This document shows positions 41,545 through 48,891 of a stretch of DNA of 64,000 bases, one piece after another. The stretch covers positions 1 through 64,000 of the forward strand of contig NZ_FQXH01000007.1 in the NCBI RefSeq assembly GCF_900129915.1, written 5' to 3'. This stretch comes from Tepidibacter thalassicus DSM 15285. Lineage in GTDB: Bacteria > Bacillota > Clostridia > Peptostreptococcales > Peptostreptococcaceae. The number at the start of each line of letters is the position of its first letter. The stretch's first letter is position 1. The position numbers and the translations under genes are program-made. The notes below the pieces were generated by a model, which saw only the letters and a list, made by a program, of their open reading frames with translations, ran no database searches and was not told the origin of the DNA.

Positions 41545-42538
41545 GTTCTTCTCCTTCAAGTTCTGCGAGTTCATCACTGATTTTTGACTTTGGTAGCTTG
41601 TATCCTTCAAAAGTGCTTCCACTCTCTTTTTTAGCATCATCTCTATATCCATTTCTTACAATTCCTCCCCCTTGTTTTTTACTGTTTTTTCTATCTTGAT
41701 AATCTCGTATATGAGCTTTAACTGCTTCTAGTGTAGTTAATCCTTTAGAATGCCAATCTTGAAGTAGTCTTTCTATATAACTTAAATTTCTACCGTTCCT
41801 CTTTACAGCTAGTCTTATAGCTTCAATAATTACTCTATAATCTATTTGTAAATCTTCTAAGTAATAAATTATTTCCTGAACTTCTATAGGTGTAATCGGA
41901 TGTATGTTTTGATTAAATGTTTTTATTATTTCTTTGAAACCTTCATCATTTTGGTATGGTTCTTGCTTTTCTTCTTTTTCTTTATTTATTATATTAGTAT
42001 TATTATTTAGTATTATTTCCGTGCAGTTTTTTGACATCTTGCTGTCTAGTTTCTTTACAACTTGCTGTCTAGTTTCTTTACAACTAGTTTGCAAGTTTCT
42101 ATCAATCTGTTGATTTTCCTCATTTTCTTCCTGTTCAGTTTTTTTACTTCTAGTTTTCAAGTTATTGTCAATCTGTTGATTTTCCTTTCCTTCAAGTATG
42201 CTTATTAAATATTCTGCCGAATCAAGAATTTTAAAATATCTAGTCGCGGGAACTCCTTTTATTTTAAAATCAATTAAATTTAATTCTTTTAATTTTTTTA
42301 TAACTTTACTTTGTTGATACTTACTTAACGTTGTACTTTCTTCCATATCTTCTATTGTGCTGTAAAAGTAACCTTCTTCATCTAGTTGTTTTTTTTCTAA
42401 GAAGTAAATATATTTGCTTAATAATTCACTATAAAAAATAGTTTCTTGAAGACCTATTTCTTTTGCTAATTTTTTATTTATAGTTATACTTCCATCTGAT
42501 CTAAGTAAATTTATGAGCATTGTCATTCCTAGTTTCAT
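41510..42538 (-). CDS. DnaD-like replication initiator
   Basis: A 342-residue initiator: winged helix at about residues 15-105 (GSITINKKLAKEIGLQETIF, SKYQQSKVIKKLKELNLIDF), a low-complexity linker with repeated ENQQID units (encoded by DNA repeats), and a DnaD-type C-terminal domain around residues 205-275 (VIIEAIRLAVKRNGRNLSYI then LLQDWHSKGLTTLEA). Together with the loader it forms the replication module. AGAAGGTG lies before the ATG. Confidence 0.87.
   Translation of the reverse strand: MKLGMTMLINLLRSDGSITINKKLAKEIGLQETIFYSELLSKYIYFLEKKQLDEEGYFYSTIEDMEESTTLSKYQQSKVIKKLKELNLIDFKIKGVPATRYFKILDSAEYLISILEGKENQQIDNNLKTRSKKTEQEENEENQQIDRNLQTSCKETRQQVVKKLDSKMSKNCTEIILNNNTNIINKEKEEKQEPYQNDEGFKEIIKTFNQNIHPITPIEVQEIIYYLEDLQIDYRVIIEAIRLAVKRNGRNLSYIERLLQDWHSKGLTTLEAVKAHIRDYQDRKNSKKQGGGIVRNGYRDDAKKESGSTFEGYKLPKSKISDELAELEGEELDRWMEENGIF
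42038..42186. other. Iteron-like repeats, probable phage replication origin
   Basis: Inside the initiator gene two 23-bp units (42038-42060, 42061-42083; core TGTCTAGTTTCTTTACAA) are perfectly tandem, followed by a partial third, and a 19-bp unit TCAATCTGTTGATTTTCCT occurs at 42102-42120 and 42168-42186. Many phages place iterons for the initiator within its own gene. No AT-rich unwinding element was resolved by eye. Confidence 0.6.
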
Positions 42539-42678
42539 ATTTTCACCTTCTTTATTAAACTTTTTGTATAAAATCCGTTAATCTTGTACATAATTTAAAT
42601 AAATACAATTTTATATAACTTTTAGAGAAATGGAGAAATTAATATCTCCACTCCCCCATTTAAATATTTTCACTTTCA

Positions 42679-42810
42679 CTACTCCCACCAATTCAGCTCA
42701 GGTTCGGTGGGAGTTTTTATTTCTAACACTCCATCTACTTCTACAAATTCCAAACCTAAATCTTAATGTTCTATATCTTCTAAAAGTGATAATCTATCTA
42801 TAGGATCCAT
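42679..42810 (-). pseudogene. Tiny reading frame with in-frame stop
   Basis: From an ATG at 42810 (after AGGAGCGG) the frame reads MDPIDRLSLLEDIEH, then TAA (42763-42765), then continues in the same frame as DLGLEFVEVDGVLEIKTPTE to a TAG at 42679. The whole would be 43 residues with one stop. A nonsense mutation in a small phage gene is likely. The 3' end forms a GGTGGGAG hairpin. Confidence 0.4.
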
Positions 42811-42821
42811 GGCAACCGCTC

Positions 42822-43694
42822 CTAACTAAAAGTTTTACTTATATTTTTTTGACACGATATACATAATTCTTTACCAAATTTATTTTTAGAAAATATTGAT
42901 ACAGCTTGATTTATTTCTGTTTTACACTCACTACAAATCATTTTGTTTTCTGTAGTTTTTGAAACATCTTGTCCCATTGATTCATTGTTTGGTTCACATG
43001 GTTCCAGTATTTCGATTTTTTTCTCTCCTCCTCTTTCTCTTTCTTGAGCTGATTGTGTTTCTTCACCCATTTGCTGATTCTCGCCATCTCCTCCGCCATG
43101 GCATTGAAAGGGCAATTCTCCATCTTCTACAAAATCATCTTCTGTATAATCAAAGTTCTCTTCATCTATCAAATTCGCATCCATAAATCCTTCTGCCGTA
43201 ATCTTTTTCACACATCTGTTATAAGCTCTTGTTGCTGCCATTACATCTAAAAAGCCATGTATTGTGCTCATTTTTACATTTTCTTTATTTGCTATAGCAG
43301 TTTCACTTACCTTAAGTCCATCTCCAAATATTATTATGCATTTATTCAAAGCAGTTCCTTTTGGAGTTGTAAATGCTGCCATATCATAATCACGTTCTTT
43401 TAAAATTTTGTCCAATAATTGAGGCGGTAAATTTAAAAACTTTTGCATTTCTTCCGGTCCTTCATGTGCATAAGATACTGGTATACTTAGTATTGCTTTT
43501 ATTCCACCTCGTTTATTTGCTACTTCTTGAAGTTTTAAACTTAATCCACCTTTACTTATATATGGTTTTCCGCCCATGTTTACCATATAAGGAGCCATTC
43601 CTTCTATATTTAATATTCCTTCATAACTGCTTATTTTTTGTAGTGCTGCCATGGCGTTTTTATCCTTTTTAAATTCAGTTAAATTATTTGACAT
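42822..43694 (-). CDS. Conserved-looking early protein with C-terminal zinc ribbon
   Basis: A 290-residue protein. The first 190 residues form a mixed alpha/beta domain (NIEGMAPYMVNMGGKPYISK, SLKLQEVANKRGGIKAILSI, MAATRAYNRCVKKITAEGFM), then an acidic, low-complexity linker, then a zinc ribbon CSECK...CISCQ. The AATRAYNR stretch recalls annealing/recombination proteins, but I cannot assign a family. Its position before the initiator supports a DNA-metabolism role. Confidence 0.6.
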   Translation of the reverse strand: MSNNLTEFKKDKNAMAALQKISSYEGILNIEGMAPYMVNMGGKPYISKGGLSLKLQEVANKRGGIKAILSIPVSYAHEGPEEMQKFLNLPPQLLDKILKERDYDMAAFTTPKGTALNKCIIIFGDGLKVSETAIANKENVKMSTIHGFLDVMAATRAYNRCVKKITAEGFMDANLIDEENFDYTEDDFVEDGELPFQCHGGGDGENQQMGEETQSAQERERGGEKKIEILEPCEPNNESMGQDVSKTTENKMICSECKTEINQAVSIFSKNKFGKELCISCQKNISKTFS

Positions 43695-43706
43695 TTCCCA
43701 TACCCC

Positions 43707-43868
43707 CTATGCTAATATTTCAATTTCTTCACTTTCATTACCAAGCTTGTCCTCAAGCTTTTCTATAGCTTGTACACTTAAAGTAAGTAATCTATACATT
43801 TCAGTATCCTCTAACATGAATCTTTTTTGATTAATCATCATCTTTAGTTGCTCTAAAGTCATTTTCAT
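43707..43868 (-). CDS. Small early protein, 53 residues
   Basis: MKMTLEQLKMMINQKRFMLE then EMYRLLTLSVQAIEKLEDKL. Helical, acidic C-terminus. GAGGTGATG precedes the ATG. It lies 12 bp before the 290-residue protein gene. Unknown. Confidence 0.6.
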   Translation of the reverse strand: MKMTLEQLKMMINQKRFMLEDTEMYRLLTLSVQAIEKLEDKLGNESEEIEILA

Positions 43869-43918
43869 CACCTCGTTTTTGTGATATAATTTGAGTACGT
43901 TAAATTTTTCAAATGTTT

Positions 43919-44080
43919 TTAATTAAAGCCTTTCAAATTGCGAGTTCGAAGGGCTTTTTCCCTTTTTGCCACCTCGTCTTTTAATTTAGAAACTAACTCT
44001 TTTGCTTTACAGCTAAAAACTAAACCCTCTTTTAAAACCTCAAATTCCTTATTTTGCTTTATGTTTGTAATAACATACAT
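43919..44080 (-). CDS. Small early protein, 53 residues
   Basis: MYVITNIKQNKEFEVLKEGL then VFSCKAKELVSKLKDEVAKR, a strand-helix pattern with a basic tail. GGAGGTGT lies upstream of the ATG. Its end contains AAAAGCCC/GGGCTTTT, which may be a weak terminator. Unknown. Confidence 0.6.
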   Translation of the reverse strand: MYVITNIKQNKEFEVLKEGLVFSCKAKELVSKLKDEVAKREKALRTRNLKGFN

Positions 44081-44083
44081 TTG

Positions 44084-44269
44084 CTACACCTCCTTCCTAT
44101 TCTTGTTTAGTTCATCTTCTAATTTTTTAAAAACTTCATCTAAAACTTCTAATGGATATTTATTTTTTAAAATTCTTATAAAAGCTTGAGCTTTTCTTCT
44201 TTCAAATTCTTCTAAATTTTCTTTAGCTGGTGGCACAACTGTAACTTTTTTTATTCTGTTCACATTCAC
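44084..44269 (-). CDS. Small early protein, 61 residues
   Basis: MNVNRIKKVTVVPPAKENLE then EFERRKAQAFIRILKNKYPL. Helical and strongly charged, ends 3 bp before the next start. Unknown. Confidence 0.55.
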   Translation of the reverse strand: MNVNRIKKVTVVPPAKENLEEFERRKAQAFIRILKNKYPLEVLDEVFKKLEDELNKNRKEV

Positions 44270-44314
44270 ATCACCAACCCTCCTTTACAAATTTTATGAA
44301 TTTTAAAATTTGTC

Positions 44315-44506
44315 CTATTCTATTATCATTTCAAAAATCTCATTGAAGTTGTTTAATATTTCTTTAGCTTGTATTTTAGCACCAGTCCAAAACCAAGTAT
44401 TTTCGCTTTTCCCTTTATTTCTTTTAATACATTCTTCAGAATGACTTATTTCTTGTAGAAGGCTTTCTTTAAACTTTAGGAATTTTTCTTTTTCCTTTTT
44501 AGTCAT
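44315..44506 (-). CDS. Small early protein, 63 residues
   Basis: MTKKEKEKFLKFKESLLQEI then SHSEECIKRNKGKSENTWF. Start at the ATG at 44506, 12 bp after GGGAGG, though a GTG 30 bp upstream is open. It is second in the early operon behind the Cro-like gene. Unknown. Confidence 0.55.
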   Translation of the reverse strand: MTKKEKEKFLKFKESLLQEISHSEECIKRNKGKSENTWFWTGAKIQAKEILNNFNEIFEMIIE

Positions 44507-44569
44507 ATAAATAAATCGCCTCCCAACACTTACCACTATTTTTGTAATTGCTTATATGAGATAATATAG

Positions 44570-44800
44570 TTAAGCAGTAGATTGGCCATTATACAATTTG
44601 TATAGTTTTGTGTTAAAAAAAATTTCATCTATTGTAGAATCAAATAGATCAGCAATTTTTTTTGCTAATTCTAAGCTTGGGTTTCTCTCACCTCGTTCAA
44701 TCATTCCATAAAATACAGGTGTTATTTCTAATATTTCTGCAACCTCTTGCTGTGTAAGATTATTTTTCTTTCTTAATTTTTGTAATAATTCTCTTTTCAT
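44570..44800 (-). CDS. Cro-like XRE regulator
   Basis: A 76-residue regulator at the head of the early operon, divergent from the repressor: MKRELLQKLRKKNNLTQQEV, then ITPVFYGMIERGERNPSLEL, a standard XRE helix-turn-helix, and a short C-terminal strand (IDEIFFNTKLYKLYN). Start at the ATG at 44800, after GAGGTATACT; the open frame upstream runs into the operators. Its last codons contain a perfect copy of the operator palindrome (44591-44603). Confidence 0.85.
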   Translation of the reverse strand: MKRELLQKLRKKNNLTQQEVAEILEITPVFYGMIERGERNPSLELAKKIADLFDSTIDEIFFNTKLYKLYNGQSTA

Positions 44801-44816
44801 AGTATACCTCTTTTCT

Positions 44817-44931
44817 ATACATTTCGTATATACGTCAAGTGTTTTTATACATTTTGTATGTGTATGTTTTAAAAAACTATACAGAATGTTATAATTCAAA
44901 TATAAAATAAATTATTATAAACAAATTGTAT
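44817..44931. promoter_or_regulatory. Genetic switch: four repressor operator-like sites
   Basis: Between the divergent regulators lie four 13-bp sites of the form ATACA-N3-TGTAT: 44817-44829 (ATACATTTCGTAT), 44847-44859 (ATACATTTTGTAT, perfect), 44879-44891 (ATACAGAATGTTA) and 44919-44931 (AAACAAATTGTAT). Two further copies lie outside, at 44591-44603 and 45402-45414. TATAAT at 44931-44936 would be the repressor's -10 box and overlaps the last site. Confidence 0.78.
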
Positions 44932-44951
44932 ATAATATCTGGAGGGAATAT

Positions 44952-45305
44952 ATGTTTAGCGAAAGATTAAAACAATTAAGAAAATCTATGAAGTTAACTC
45001 AAAAAGAACTAGCAGAAAAATTAGGACTGTCTCCTGGAGCTATAGGTTTATACGAACAAAACAGACGGACTCCTGATATCGAACTACTTAACAAAATAGC
45101 TACTTATTTTGATGTAACTGTAGACTATCTATTAGGTAGAACTAATAATCCTACTACAGTTAGAATCGAAGGAGATAAACTCCCTAAAGAACTAAGAGAA
45201 ATAGGTATAGAATATTTGACAATAGCTAAAGAAATGGCTGATAAGGAAATACCTCCAGAGGACATCAAAAAAATAATAGATGTTTTAGTAAATAGAAATA
45301 AATAA
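44952..45305 (+). CDS. CI-like phage repressor without peptidase domain
   Basis: A 117-residue XRE regulator: MFSERLKQLRKSMKLTQKEL, then GAIGLYEQNRRTPDIELLNK and the typical YFDVTVDYLLGRTNNP end of the DNA-binding domain. The C-terminal 45 residues are a short helical region for dimers. It lacks the S24/LexA-like domain, so RecA cannot cleave it and induction must use another route. GGAGGGAATAT precedes the ATG. Confidence 0.85.
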   Translation: MFSERLKQLRKSMKLTQKELAEKLGLSPGAIGLYEQNRRTPDIELLNKIATYFDVTVDYLLGRTNNPTTVRIEGDKLPKELREIGIEYLTIAKEMADKEIPPEDIKKIIDVLVNRNK

Positions 45306-45346
45306 AAAATGGCAACTATTTAATTATTGTTGTCATTTTTTATTTA
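45305..45346 (+). terminator. Terminator of the repressor gene
   Basis: AAAAATGGCAAC pairs with GTTGTCATTTTT (45305-45340, one mismatch), followed by TATTTATTT. Confidence 0.82.
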
Positions 45347-45362
45347 TTTAGAGTTATTTTTT

Positions 45363-45414
45363 TTGATTTTCATAGAAAATAATGGTATAATTTCTTTGAA
45401 TATACAGAATATAT
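45363..45414 (+). promoter_or_regulatory. Promoter and operator of the membrane-anchored repeat protein
   Basis: TTGATT (45363-45368) and TATAAT (45386-45391) are 17 bp apart. An operator-like ATACAGAATATAT (45402-45414) lies at the start of transcription, so the gene may answer to the phage repressor. Confidence 0.65.
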
Positions 45415-45443
45415 AATATATACAAAAGAAAGGAGTTTTGCCA

Positions 45444-46046
45444 ATGAAAAAAATTTTAAAATGGGGATTAATTGCATTTATAGGATTGATTATTATTTGT
45501 GCAATAGCTGGGGGCGAAAATGATAATCCTAATGAATCATCTGAACCTGCTTCTGCAACAGCAACTGCTACTCAAGAAGAAACTATTGTTACAGAAACTG
45601 CAAATTATATTGTAGATGATGGTATGTATAAAGTAGGTACAGATATTCAACCAGGAGAATATCTGATTGTTGCTGACGGAATGGCCTATTATGAGTTAGA
45701 TAAAGATTCAAGCGGAAATCTTGAAAGTGTTATATCAAATGATAATTTTACTATAAACAGATATATACAGATAAAAGAAGGAGAATACTTAAAACTAAAA
45801 AACTGTAAACTATATGCAGTTGATAAAGCTCCAGAATTAGCTGTAAAAGAAATGTATAAAGTTGGATATGATTTACAAGCTGGAGAATATAAAGTTGTAG
45901 CTGAAGGCATGGGTTATTATGAAGTTGCAAAAAATGCTAGAGGCGGAGTAATGAATATAGTTGCAAATGAAAATTTTGAAGGTGAAACTTATATAACAGT
46001 ACAAGATGGTCAATACTTAAAACTTCAAAATGCTAAATTAAAATAA
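45444..46046 (+). CDS. Membrane-anchored two-repeat protein of the lysogeny module
   Basis: About 200 residues: one N-terminal membrane helix (about residues 5-21, LKWGLIAFIGLIIICAIAGG, no proper lipobox), a Ser/Thr/Ala linker, then two copies of a domain of some 65 residues (GMYKVGTDIQPGEYLIVADG and EMYKVGYDLQAGEYKVVAEG; each ends in EYLKL or QYLKL). It is expressed from the prophage's lysogeny side with its own promoter. Outward-facing repeat proteins in this position in other phages block superinfection; I infer such a role but cannot show it. Confidence 0.7.
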   Translation: MKKILKWGLIAFIGLIIICAIAGGENDNPNESSEPASATATATQEETIVTETANYIVDDGMYKVGTDIQPGEYLIVADGMAYYELDKDSSGNLESVISNDNFTINRYIQIKEGEYLKLKNCKLYAVDKAPELAVKEMYKVGYDLQAGEYKVVAEGMGYYEVAKNARGGVMNIVANENFEGETYITVQDGQYLKLQNAKLK

Positions 46047-46051
46047 TATTT

Positions 46052-46080
46052 AAAGAGCAGAATAACTGCTCTTTTCTATT
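46052..46080. terminator. Bidirectional terminator
   Basis: AAAGAGCAG (46052-46060) pairs with CTGCTCTTT (46066-46074), followed by TCTATTT on the plus strand. It separates the convergent repeat-protein and 41-residue genes. Confidence 0.75.
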
Positions 46081-46201
46081 TATGTTCATAATTTTCGTTA
46101 ATATACAAATCTTTTACTTTAATCTCATCTATGTAATTTATATCTATCTTTATTTTTTCATAATTATCTGTGTTTTTTAATTCTTCATTTGTTTTTTTCA
46201 T
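46076..46201 (-). CDS. 41-residue protein under a LexA-type promoter
   Basis: MKKTNEELKNTDNYEKIKID then INYIDEIKVKDLYINENYEH. GGGGAGAAAGTG precedes the ATG. A strong promoter upstream (TTGACT, 17 bp, TATAAT) is bracketed by two GAAC-N4-GTTC boxes. A small SOS-controlled protein in a lysogeny module could be an antirepressor; no homologue recognised. Confidence 0.65.
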   Translation of the reverse strand: MKKTNEELKNTDNYEKIKIDINYIDEIKVKDLYINENYEHK

Positions 46202-46251
46202 ACACTTTCTCCCCTTTTGCTTGTTTATTCTTAGTCTTATTTATCTTTATA

Positions 46252-46354
46252 GAACATTTGTTCTTTTTTTATTCTATTTCCATTATATACCTCTAATTCA
46301 CCCTAGTCAAGAACGTTTGTTCTCGTGAAAATATATACTTTTTTGTGGTATAAT
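46252..46354. promoter_or_regulatory. Divergent promoters with two LexA boxes
   Basis: GAACATTTGTTC (46252-46263) and GAACGTTTGTTC (46311-46322) match the Gram-positive SOS box. Minus strand: TTGACT 46305-46310 and TATAAT 46282-46287 (17-bp spacing), with one box at the -35 edge and one near +15. Plus strand: TATAAT at 46349-46354 with TGAAAA about 17 bp upstream, next to the second box. Confidence 0.78.
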
Positions 46355-46388
46355 AACTATATAATTACCTTGAAAGGATGTGTAAATT

Positions 46389-46709
46389 ATGAATAATGAA
46401 TTATTAACCACGCTTAGACAATTACTTAAAGAAGAATTAGAACCAATTAAATCTCAAATTAATGAAAATACTCAACTTTTAAGCGAACTTAAAACTAAAA
46501 TTAATAATCTTGAACAAGGTCAATTTAATCTTGAGTCTAAACTAGATACAGTATCTAATAAGCTTGATGATTTTGAAACTAAAAATGCCCAAAGACACAT
46601 AGAGATCATTGACAAACTTAACTCTGATATTGAATTTATAAAACATAAAGAATTTAAAAATGAAGAAGATATTTTTAAGCTAAAAAAGAATCTTCAAATT
46701 ATCAAATAA
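46389..46709 (+). CDS. Coiled-coil protein, possibly SOS-controlled
   Basis: A 106-residue, almost entirely coiled-coil protein: NELLTTLRQLLKEELEPIKS, then LLSELKTKINNLEQGQFNLE. GAAAGGATG precedes the ATG. Its promoter is next to a LexA box. Such coiled-coil proteins occur in many clostridial prophages; function unknown. Confidence 0.7.
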   Translation: MNNELLTTLRQLLKEELEPIKSQINENTQLLSELKTKINNLEQGQFNLESKLDTVSNKLDDFETKNAQRHIEIIDKLNSDIEFIKHKEFKNEEDIFKLKKNLQIIK

Positions 46710-46740
46710 AGCTGAGCTTTTGCTTGGCTTTATTTTTTTA
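46708..46740 (+). terminator. Terminator of the coiled-coil protein gene
   Basis: AAAGC-TG-AGC pairs with GCT-TG-GCTTT (46708-46731), followed by ATTTTTTTA. Confidence 0.82.
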
Positions 46741-46957
46741 ACATAAATCCCCTCCTTTTAATTTATTTTGGTTATTTGGTTACAGTATACTATCCTGTCC
46801 AAAATCTGTCAAAACATTGGAAATACTTGGGTTAAAATGCTCTCTTAGGAGTACTTTTAAATTCTTTATCATAAAAAAAATAATCTTTTCTATTAAAAAC
46901 TATACTCCCTTTGGAGTACTTTTTAGTTTATAATGTTATATTGAGGTGTGTCGAAAA

Positions 46958-47239
46958 TTGAAAGATATAATAAGTAACCGTCTAAAATTCATCAGATTAA
47001 GTCTTAAAATGTCGCAAAAAAATTTTTCAAATTTCTTAAATATCTCTTTAAGAACTTATCAAAGTATAGAACAAGGTAGAAAGCACCCAGGATTAATTAC
47101 TATTATTAAAATAGCTAATAAATTAGGTGTATCGCTTGATTGGCTCTTAGGAAGAGATTTAAAATACATATATGGAACAGATGCAGACATAATTGAATTA
47201 ATCAAATTCAAAACAAGTAATAAATATCAAAACAAATAG
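46958..47239 (+). CDS. XRE-family regulator beside the recombinase
   Basis: A 93-residue protein: NRLKFIRLSLKMSQKNFSNF, LNISLRTYQSIEQGRKHPGL and the closing KLGVSLDWLLGRDLK, a standard XRE domain. I prefer a TTG at 46958 (9 bp after GAGGTG) over a GTG at 46946 inside the site. A palindrome TACTCC-N4-GGAGTA at 46903-46918 just upstream may be its operator. It could control the recombinase gene 59 bp downstream. Confidence 0.78.
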   Translation: MKDIISNRLKFIRLSLKMSQKNFSNFLNISLRTYQSIEQGRKHPGLITIIKIANKLGVSLDWLLGRDLKYIYGTDADIIELIKFKTSNKYQNK

Positions 47240-47298
47240 CAAATAAAAAGTATAATTAAAAATAAAATGCTAATATAATAAAAAGAAAGGAGTTATTT

Positions 47299-48891
47299 AT
47301 GAAAGCTGCAATTTATTCTCGTAAATCTAAATTCACAGGTAAAGGCGAGTCTATAGAAAATCAAGTACAAATGTGTATAGATTATGCTAAAAATATAGGT
47401 ATAGAAGATTTTTACATATATGAAGACGAAGGCTTTTCTGGAAAAAATATAGATAGACCACAATTTCAAAAAATGATAAAAGATGCTAAAGATAAAAAAT
47501 TTGATGTTTTAATATGTTATAGACTAGACCGTATAAGTAGAAATATAGCTGACTTTTCAGCTCTTATACAAGACCTTCAAGATATGGGTATATCTTTTAT
47601 ATCCATAAGGGAACAATTTGACACCTCCACTCCTATGGGCAGAGCTATGATGTATATAGCTTCTGTATTCGCTCAACTTGAAAGAGAAACTATTTCTGAA
47701 CGTATTAGAGATAATATGCATGAACTTGCTAAAACAGGTAGATGGCTTGGAGGGCAAGCTCCTCTTGGATATGATAGTGAACAAATAGTATATTTTGATG
47801 AAAATATGAAAGAAAGAAAAATGTATAAACTATCTGCTAATGAAGAAGAACTGAAAATAGTTAAACTTATATTTAAAAAATATCTAGAAACTAAATCTTT
47901 ATCTCAAGTTCATAAGTATATGTTAATCAATAACATAAAAGGTAAAAATGGTGGAAATTTAGCTAAAGGAAGTATCAATGATATATTAAAAAATCCTGTA
48001 TATGTTAAAGCAGATGAACAGGTTATTGATTATCTAGAGTCCCTTGGAATTTCAGTTGTTGGAAAACCTGACAAAAAACATGGAATATTAACTTATTCTA
48101 AACGTAGAAACGGAAAAGAAACAGATATGACTAAATGGATAGCTGCTATAAGTAAACATAAAGGAGTAATAGATTCAAAAGATTGGTTATTAGTTCAAAA
48201 AATATTAGAAAAAAATAAAGCAAAAGCCCCTAGAACTGATACTAGCCATACCGCTATACTTACTGGAGTAATTAAGTGTAAATGCGGATCAGGCATGAGG
48301 GTTATTTATGGCAAAAAAAGAAAAAATGGTACTAAGCCTTTTTATTATACATGTACTATGAAAAATGATTCTGGAGGCACTAGATGTAAAAGTAAAAATC
48401 TAAATGGAACAGAAGTAGAAAATATAGTAATTAATGAAATAAAAAAAATAAATAAAAATATCTTAATCCAAGAATACAAAAATGTAAAAAATCATTTATC
48501 CAATAACGATAATTTAATAGAAATAGAAAATATCAACAAAAAAATAGTCGATAATGAATCAGCTATTTCTAATTTAGTTAAACAATTATCTAAAAATATT
48601 GATAGTATAGCATCTAACTATATTATATCAGAAATCGAAAAACTAAATGAGGAAATATCTAAATTAAAAGAAAAATTAAATGAACTAAATCAAAACAAAA
48701 AAATGTTAAACAATAATTTATTCAATATAGATATGGTTTTAGAAGCTCTAAATAGGTTTAATAAAGAAATTGACAATGCATCTATAGAAGATAAAAGATT
48801 TTTAATTTCTATGCTAGTTGATAAAATAATTTGGGACTATGAATCTGGTGAAATCAAAATAATTTACTGGGGAGGAGTAAAAAAAAATTAA
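47299..48891 (+). CDS. Large serine recombinase (phage integrase)
   Basis: A 530-residue serine integrase. The catalytic serine is residue 7 (AAIYSRKSK); RLDRISRN and GRAMMYIASVFAQLERETIS are conserved resolvase-domain motifs. A 'Recombinase' domain follows, then a zinc ribbon (IKCKCGSGMRVI...FYYTCTMKNDSGGTRC) and a coiled coil (about residues 395-475). It lies 24 bp from the right phage arm, as usual. It would integrate and, with a directionality factor not identified here, excise the phage. Confidence 0.95.
   Translation: MKAAIYSRKSKFTGKGESIENQVQMCIDYAKNIGIEDFYIYEDEGFSGKNIDRPQFQKMIKDAKDKKFDVLICYRLDRISRNIADFSALIQDLQDMGISFISIREQFDTSTPMGRAMMYIASVFAQLERETISERIRDNMHELAKTGRWLGGQAPLGYDSEQIVYFDENMKERKMYKLSANEEELKIVKLIFKKYLETKSLSQVHKYMLINNIKGKNGGNLAKGSINDILKNPVYVKADEQVIDYLESLGISVVGKPDKKHGILTYSKRRNGKETDMTKWIAAISKHKGVIDSKDWLLVQKILEKNKAKAPRTDTSHTAILTGVIKCKCGSGMRVIYGKKRKNGTKPFYYTCTMKNDSGGTRCKSKNLNGTEVENIVINEIKKINKNILIQEYKNVKNHLSNNDNLIEIENINKKIVDNESAISNLVKQLSKNIDSIASNYIISEIEKLNEEISKLKEKLNELNQNKKMLNNNLFNIDMVLEALNRFNKEIDNASIEDKRFLISMLVDKIIWDYESGEIKIIYWGGVKKN

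Noticed and set aside
41544-41652. Longer DnaC-like protein starting at 41652
   Set aside because: It would overlap the initiator by 143 bp and has no Shine-Dalgarno site, while TTG 41544 has AAGGAG at ideal spacing.
42679-42720. GGTGGGAG hairpin with a T-run on the plus strand as a terminator
   Set aside because: No plus-strand gene reads toward it, and on the minus strand there is no T-run.
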